A stretch of 64,000 nt of DNA, from positions 179,457,622-179,521,621 of the forward strand of contig NC_071388.1 in NCBI RefSeq assembly GCF_022682495.2. The letters are read 5' to 3'. The stretch is from Desmodus rotundus. Its lineage: Eukaryota > Chordata > Mammalia > Chiroptera > Phyllostomidae. Numbering within the stretch: position 1 is the stretch's first letter; each line of letters opens with the position of its first letter. The notes beneath the pieces are model-generated. The model saw nothing but the letters and a program-made list of their open reading frames with translations, did not search any database and had not been told where the DNA came from. The position numbers were made by a program, and so were the translations under genes. Positions 59,206 through 64,000 of this stretch are shown one piece after another.

Positions 59206-60430
59206 ATTTGGGATTTTCAATAAATTGGGAATATACCTTCTTTTTCATGTATTCACAGAATGTTTGCAAAAATAGAAAACTTCAATAAATTCCAACTTTA
59301 GGCCACATTGTCTAACCAAAATAAAATCAAATTAGATGTAATAACAGATATATAATAAATACTGTTAACTTGGATATTAAATATATATTCATATACATAT
59401 ATTAAATATGAATATATATACTATATACATAAATACAAATATGTATTAATTCAAAATAAATCAGAACTGCAATTATAGATTACTTAGAAAATTAAAGGTT
59501 AATTTAAAACTCTATGTATCAAAACATATGAGATGTAGCCATAAACCATTCTTAGAGGAAGATTATTATCTCAAGGGTTTTTATTGTTAAAGAAATCGAA
59601 AGGAAAATTATTAAGAAGGAAGCCAAAGAGTAAAACAATAAACTGAACCTACCCAGGGAAACTGGAAAAATATTCAACAAAAGAACTAGTAGAGAAATTA
59701 CTAAAAACTAAACACATTGTAACAAATTAGGTAATAGCAAATAGTAAATTGATAATATTCCAAGAGCTGTTTCTCATTAAAATAATATATAATAAAAAAA
59801 TACAAGGAGTAAAACAGAAATATTCCAAATTCAATTTGAGACTATATAATTACACTTTCAGAAAAAATAAAATTGATTTTAAGAGCACATTTAACAAAAT
59901 TTGATGAATATCAATGAATGTAGCTATCATTAAAATATAATCAAATATTTAAAAAATTATAACAAAACCTGAATAGATTAGTAACCATAAAGATGATAAA
60001 AAATTAATAAAATTCCCTTTCTAAAAGGTCCAAGTCTCACAAAGCTTTTTGGAGAACTTCTTTAAAAAAATCAAGAAAAATTCTTAATCATTAAACATCT
60101 TTTATAGCATTAAAAAATGAAATTTTTCCAATTATAAGAAAGTCTGGAAATTCTGATGTTGGAAGTCCTATTACCAGAAAAAGATCAATAGAAGATATAA
60201 GAAAAAAGACAAAGAAAAACTATGAAAAGTATGTATTAAACTCACTTAAAATATAGTACAAAACTCTTTATTAAATTATAATTCAGCTGTTCATTCAAGG
60301 ATAGCTTGTGATTAGGAAATGTATCAATATTAGTTATCATTAGTATTAGGAAAAAAGGGAAAAATATGATCATCTTAGTTGCTGTCAAGATATTTAATAA
60401 TATTAAAGAACATCTATATTTTAGTTAGTA

Positions 60431-60889
60431 AAACCACTTTTACTTTATAGTAGTTCCTGTAATCCCCTCTTCCCACTGTCCCCACCCCACTCCCCCCTGG
60501 CTATTGTTAGATTGTTCTTAACTTCAATGTCTCTGGTTATATTTTGTTTGCTTTCTTCTTCTATTGCTTATGTTCCAGTTAAAGGTGAGATCATATGGTA
60601 TTTGTCCCTCACCGCCTGGCTTATTTCACTTAGCATAATGCTCTCCAGTTTCATCCATGCTGTTGCAAAGGGTATAAGCTCCTTCTTTCTCTCTGCTGTG
60701 TAGAATTCCATTTTGTATTTAAAAAAAAAAAAAGAAATGTTATCATCATTAGTCTATCCTCTCCAGTTGCAATACACTTGCTGTTGACCATGATCTCCAG
60801 GCTCTGGTCCTTTGCCTGATGCGAAATATAAACAGGAAATAAAAAGGAAGTCAAACAATAAACAAATTAAAAAAAAAACCACTTTTACT
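60431..60889 (+). mobile_element. Compound L1 insertion: 5' inversion plus apparent 3' transduction
   Basis: Target duplication AAACCACTTTTACT at 60431-60444 and 60876-60889. From 60445 to about 60720 is L1 3' UTR in antisense (the same region as 14564-14770). At 60721-60733 an A13 run begins a sense-oriented tail of 135 bp (60734-60868) that is not L1, contains AATAAA at 60857-60862 and ends in A10. The simplest reading is an L1 transcript that read past its own poly(A) site into flanking DNA, then integrated by twin priming with the sense part starting in the L1 poly(A). Confidence 0.8.
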
Positions 60890-60993
60890 ATACTAGAAAC
60901 ATGAGGATTTTTTCTAACAAAATACATATACCTCAGAGTGGCCAGCAATCAGAATTGTGCATTTTGGTGCAACACTGGAAGAACTGCATTTTA

Positions 60994-61043
60994 TTTTTAT
61001 TTTTATTTTTTTCAATTTTTAAATTATTTTACTGTTGTTCAAC
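60994..61043 (-). mobile_element. 50-bp L1 3' tail with target duplication
   Basis: Antisense L1 terminal sequence ('ttttattttt...caatttttaaattattttac'). Flanks AAGAACTGCATTTTA (60979-60993) and AAGAACCTCATTTTA (61044-61058) differ at two positions. Confidence 0.7.
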
Positions 61044-62309
61044 AAGAACCTCATTTTAATGTCAGGAAAAAGACATAGTATCATCATTTTAACTTAATGC
61101 TGAGAAATAAGGAGCCAAAAAACTTTATTAAAACTTTCACATCGATATGAATATTGGAATGAAAAAGTAAATTATTTGATGATCCTCTTGGGATACCAAG
61201 AAAATCAACAGAAAATAGTGGCAATAGGCAACTTAGAACAGAACAGAATATCACAGTAATCACTGAATAAACCCACAAAACTCCATAGCTAAATTGCATG
61301 CCAATAATTATCTTTAGTAAATGATATGAAAAAAAGATCCCATTAACAATTATAGCAAAATAAATACCTGGTAACAAATTTGTTAATAAGTGTTCAGATC
61401 TTATTTAAAACTTGGAATTTATTAATTTACTGCAGGGCTCCTCAGCAAAGACATTAAATCAAAACTCACCTTGTTCTTTGCTATCAAATTTCAATACTAT
61501 AAATGTATAAAATCTTCTTATAGTCAACTGCAAATTTAATTCAACCCTGATTGACACCCAGATGGAATTTATTTAAAAACTTGAAGATATATCTGACATT
61601 TGTGAAATATATCTAGAAGAAAATTCTGGAAGAAAATATTAATTGGAAGGAATGAAGCCTCTCTTATGCCATGGAGTGAATATATGCTTTCATTATACCC
61701 TGTCCCTTTCCTTCTCAGTACTTGTCATATTTTGTAAGTATAAATTTACATGTAGAATGATCTTCTTATTCTCCATCTTCTTCATTAAACTGTTAGTCTC
61801 ATGATGGCAATAGGTGTGTCTCTTTCCCTCATTGCGTCAACTCAACAACTTACAAATGATAGATCTTCAATACATACATATTTGTTAAATGAGTAAAGAA
61901 TAAATAATGATTGAATTATAATAAAGAATTGGTTGGACATTGTCATCAGGTCCTTGTCATAAGGACCAAAATGAGTAATATTGAAACTCAACTAACTATA
62001 TGCTTTTAAAACGTTTTTAATGTTTAAGACTTTATTGACATCATTGTAGATAAGATAGGTTATTCAGTAAATGGTGTGGGACATGTGACTAACAATCAGG
62101 AGACACGATAAAGTTAGATCATCACACATGAAAGTAAAATAGATTCTAGAGGATTTAATTTTGTAAATGTGAAAATAGATGAAAAATTTTAAGTACTGAG
62201 AAGAAAATACAGAGATAGGAAGGCTCTCCCTGAGTCTGTAGTGCCTTATAGTAACACTGCGGAGAAGTGCTAACTTGGATAAATATATATGCCACTTATT
62301 TGGTTACTT

Positions 62310-62490
62310 TCGTAGGATAACTTTTTGGAAGTAGAATTGTTAGTTTAAAGGATCTGCAACTCATTAAGCTTTTTGAAGAATCTTGTATATTTTCTTCCTG
62401 AATGGCTGTAACAATTTACACACCCATAGGCAGGTAAGGGAGTGCCCATTGCCTACCCTCCTGGAGGCTCATACTCCTATCACTAGTTTA
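62310..62490 (-). mobile_element. L1M 3' region, antisense
   Basis: 'ggaagtagaattgttagttt', 'aatttacacacccataggca' and 'gggagtgcccattgcctacc' match the antisense L1M text 'agaagtggaattgctgggtc...caatttacaccccc'. Confidence 0.7.
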
Positions 62491-62619
62491 AGGTATTAGT
62501 TCAGCTTTAATTTTCTCTTTCTCCTTAGATTGGTTGCTATCTGTTGTTTCTTTAAATAGAGTCTTAAAAAAATTAGTGAGATGAACCAACAGTTAAATAG
62601 CAAATAATGTAGAGTTGGT

Positions 62620-62925
62620 TTAATTAATTAGTTATACAATGAAATACTATACAACCATCAAAAAGCATCCCTCTATATTAACTTACATGAAATATCATTT
62701 ATAATATATTAAAGTATAATGTAAGTGATTTGATTCTATAATTAAATATAAATATGTATTTATATAAATGCATTTTCATGGAAATATTTGATAGTATGAA
62801 CATATATATAACAAAGTAGTAAAGGCTATCTTTGGTTGGTAGGATTTCAAGTTATTTTAATATTAATTCCTTTATTTTGATTATTTATATTTTTAAATTA
62901 AGAAAGATTTTGCATACTTGTGTAA
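62620..62925 (+). mobile_element. L1M 3' UTR, sense
   Basis: 'aatgaaatactatacaacca', 'tcaaaaagcatccctctata' and 'ttggttggtaggatttcaag' follow the sense L1M 3' UTR pattern. Confidence 0.65.
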
Positions 62926-62929
62926 TGTA

Positions 62930-63085
62930 GACCTTACTTTAACAGGCCATGTATACCTGACGCGTAGACACAGACAACAGTGTGGGGATGGCCGGAGGGA
63001 AGGGGCTGGGTGGAGGTGGGCAGAGAGGGGGGAAATGGGGACACCTGCAATAGTGTCAACAATAAAAATAAAGTTTAAAAAGGCC
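62930..63085 (+). mobile_element. Younger L1 3' end
   Basis: 'gtagacacagacaacagtgt', a G-rich stretch, then AACAATAAAAATAAAG and an A-rich tail. Same design as the tails at 24785-24905 and 27151-27255 but from a divergent subfamily. The C-rich open frame on the minus strand (62893-63087) is artefactual. Confidence 0.85.
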
Positions 63086-64000
63086 AAATGAATGTATGAT
63101 CTCTCTTCAATATTTTGGTTTATTTATTGACCTAATTTATTTGATTAATCAACACCTACATCATACAATTTTATCCTGGCACACGATAGTCATCCTATAG
63201 ATATTTATTTAACATCTCAAACAGAGCTATATATGTTGAGATCTATTATTTATTTATTAATAAATCATGTGCACTTTACTTGAAAAATGTTTGAGACAGC
63301 TTTTACTAAAATTTTATGCATAACAGTTAAAAATATCTAAGAGAATGAAAATTCAGTATATTAAAGTATTTCATGGTGGTGAAGAATCAATATGTCTTGA
63401 CCATCTATTCTATCAATTCTTTACAAGATCCTTTAGCTATATCCTTCCATAATGAGAGGAAAACAGTGGTAGAAAAAGATGGGAAACAATTCCATCAATT
63501 TCATTAACTTTAATTACAAATTGCATTATATTGAACACAAAGTTTAATAATGAGATCCCTGAAAGCATAACAAAACAATATAGTTATCGATTAAAAACAA
63601 CAACAAAAATAAACACACGTATTATTTCTTCAGGAGTGACTATTCATAACCTGAATAAGAGAAATTTTTTATATGGAATCTTATATATGGATGTTTAAAT
63701 AACTTACTGGGTAATAGTTCTAGTTTTCCTGGCAATGAAAAATGTTTTTTATACAGATATATCACTTATTGACTCTGCATTAAAAAAATAAATTTATCCA
63801 AAATATTTCAGTGGAAAGCTAACTAACCCAGGCCTAGCCACCACTTGTATGGTGAGCAGAGACTGCTACTCAGAACGCTTTGGGGAGTAGATGGGCACAC
63901 TCTCTTTTAGGCTCTATTTCTCAAATGTATTTTTTCAACTGACTGTTGGCAGGAATTGAATGGCACCCAGTTTAAGTCGGAGCTTTTTGGGCCAGTACCT
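63086..64000. other. Unique AT-rich sequence to window end
   Basis: No repeat or gene assigned with confidence; a weak L2-tail-like patch lies near 63180-63230. Confidence 0.4.

Larger units (their letters stand above)
59210..62265 (+). mobile_element. Ancient L1M ORF2, decayed and interrupted
   Basis: Sense ORF2 text, very AT-rich and full of stops. 59300-60000 matches the endonuclease-to-RT linker ('acatatgagatgtagccata', 'aaccattcttagaggaagat', 'gaaggaagccaaagagtaaa'). 61300-61380 ('atatgaaaaaaagatcccat', 'aaataaatacctggtaacaa') and 62040-62210 ('aataaatggtg'-type, 'gataaagttagatcatcaca') match the C-terminal part. It hosts the insertions at 60431-60889 and 60994-61043. Confidence 0.75.

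Overview
The window is mammalian nuclear DNA, almost certainly from a bat. The diagnostic evidence is three tRNA-derived SINEs of the chiropteran VES type (22427-22646, 33160-33362 on the plus strand; 51798-51985 on the minus strand), supported by a pair of short non-autonomous hAT transposons, an internally deleted mariner and several lineage-specific L1 tails. VES abundance points to Yangochiroptera, but the species cannot be fixed from this sequence. The window is AT-rich and has the texture of a gene desert or a very large intron.

I found no host protein-coding gene, exon set, tRNA, rRNA or CRISPR array that I can defend. The open reading frames are short, overlap on both strands and mostly fall in repeats. 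The only recognisable protein remnants belong to transposons: broken L1/HAL1 ORF1 and ORF2 and the C-terminal part of a mariner transposase.

Layout: 1-14.5 kb is mostly old unique sequence with a MaLR-type LTR, MIR and L2 fossils, one hAT copy and two L1 tails. 14.5-20.3 kb holds a twin-primed L1 with target duplications, about 2.3 kb of ancient L1M 3' UTR on the minus strand, a 1-kb GC-rich island of unknown origin with a palindromic RFX-type X-box, and a plus-strand L1M split by the mariner. 22-27.3 kb is nested L1 ORF2 debris with younger L1 tails inside it. 27.3-41.9 kb is mixed unique DNA, MIRs, one L1 segment and an ancient ORF1 fragment carrying a VES. 42-44.1 kb is a minus-strand HAL1-like element (5' UTR, ORF1, 3' UTR, no ORF2). 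44-59 kb is mainly unique DNA with MIRs, an LTR, an AT-rich tract, the second hAT copy inside a MIR, a VES and a stretch that looks like a conserved non-coding element. 59.2-63.1 kb is a decayed L1M that was hit by a compound L1 insertion (5' inversion plus apparent 3' transduction), a 50-bp L1 tail and a younger L1 3' end.

The genes do not form a pathway. The interest lies in retrotransposition mechanics and insertion order, plus two candidate regulatory segments. I see no convincing new biological system here.
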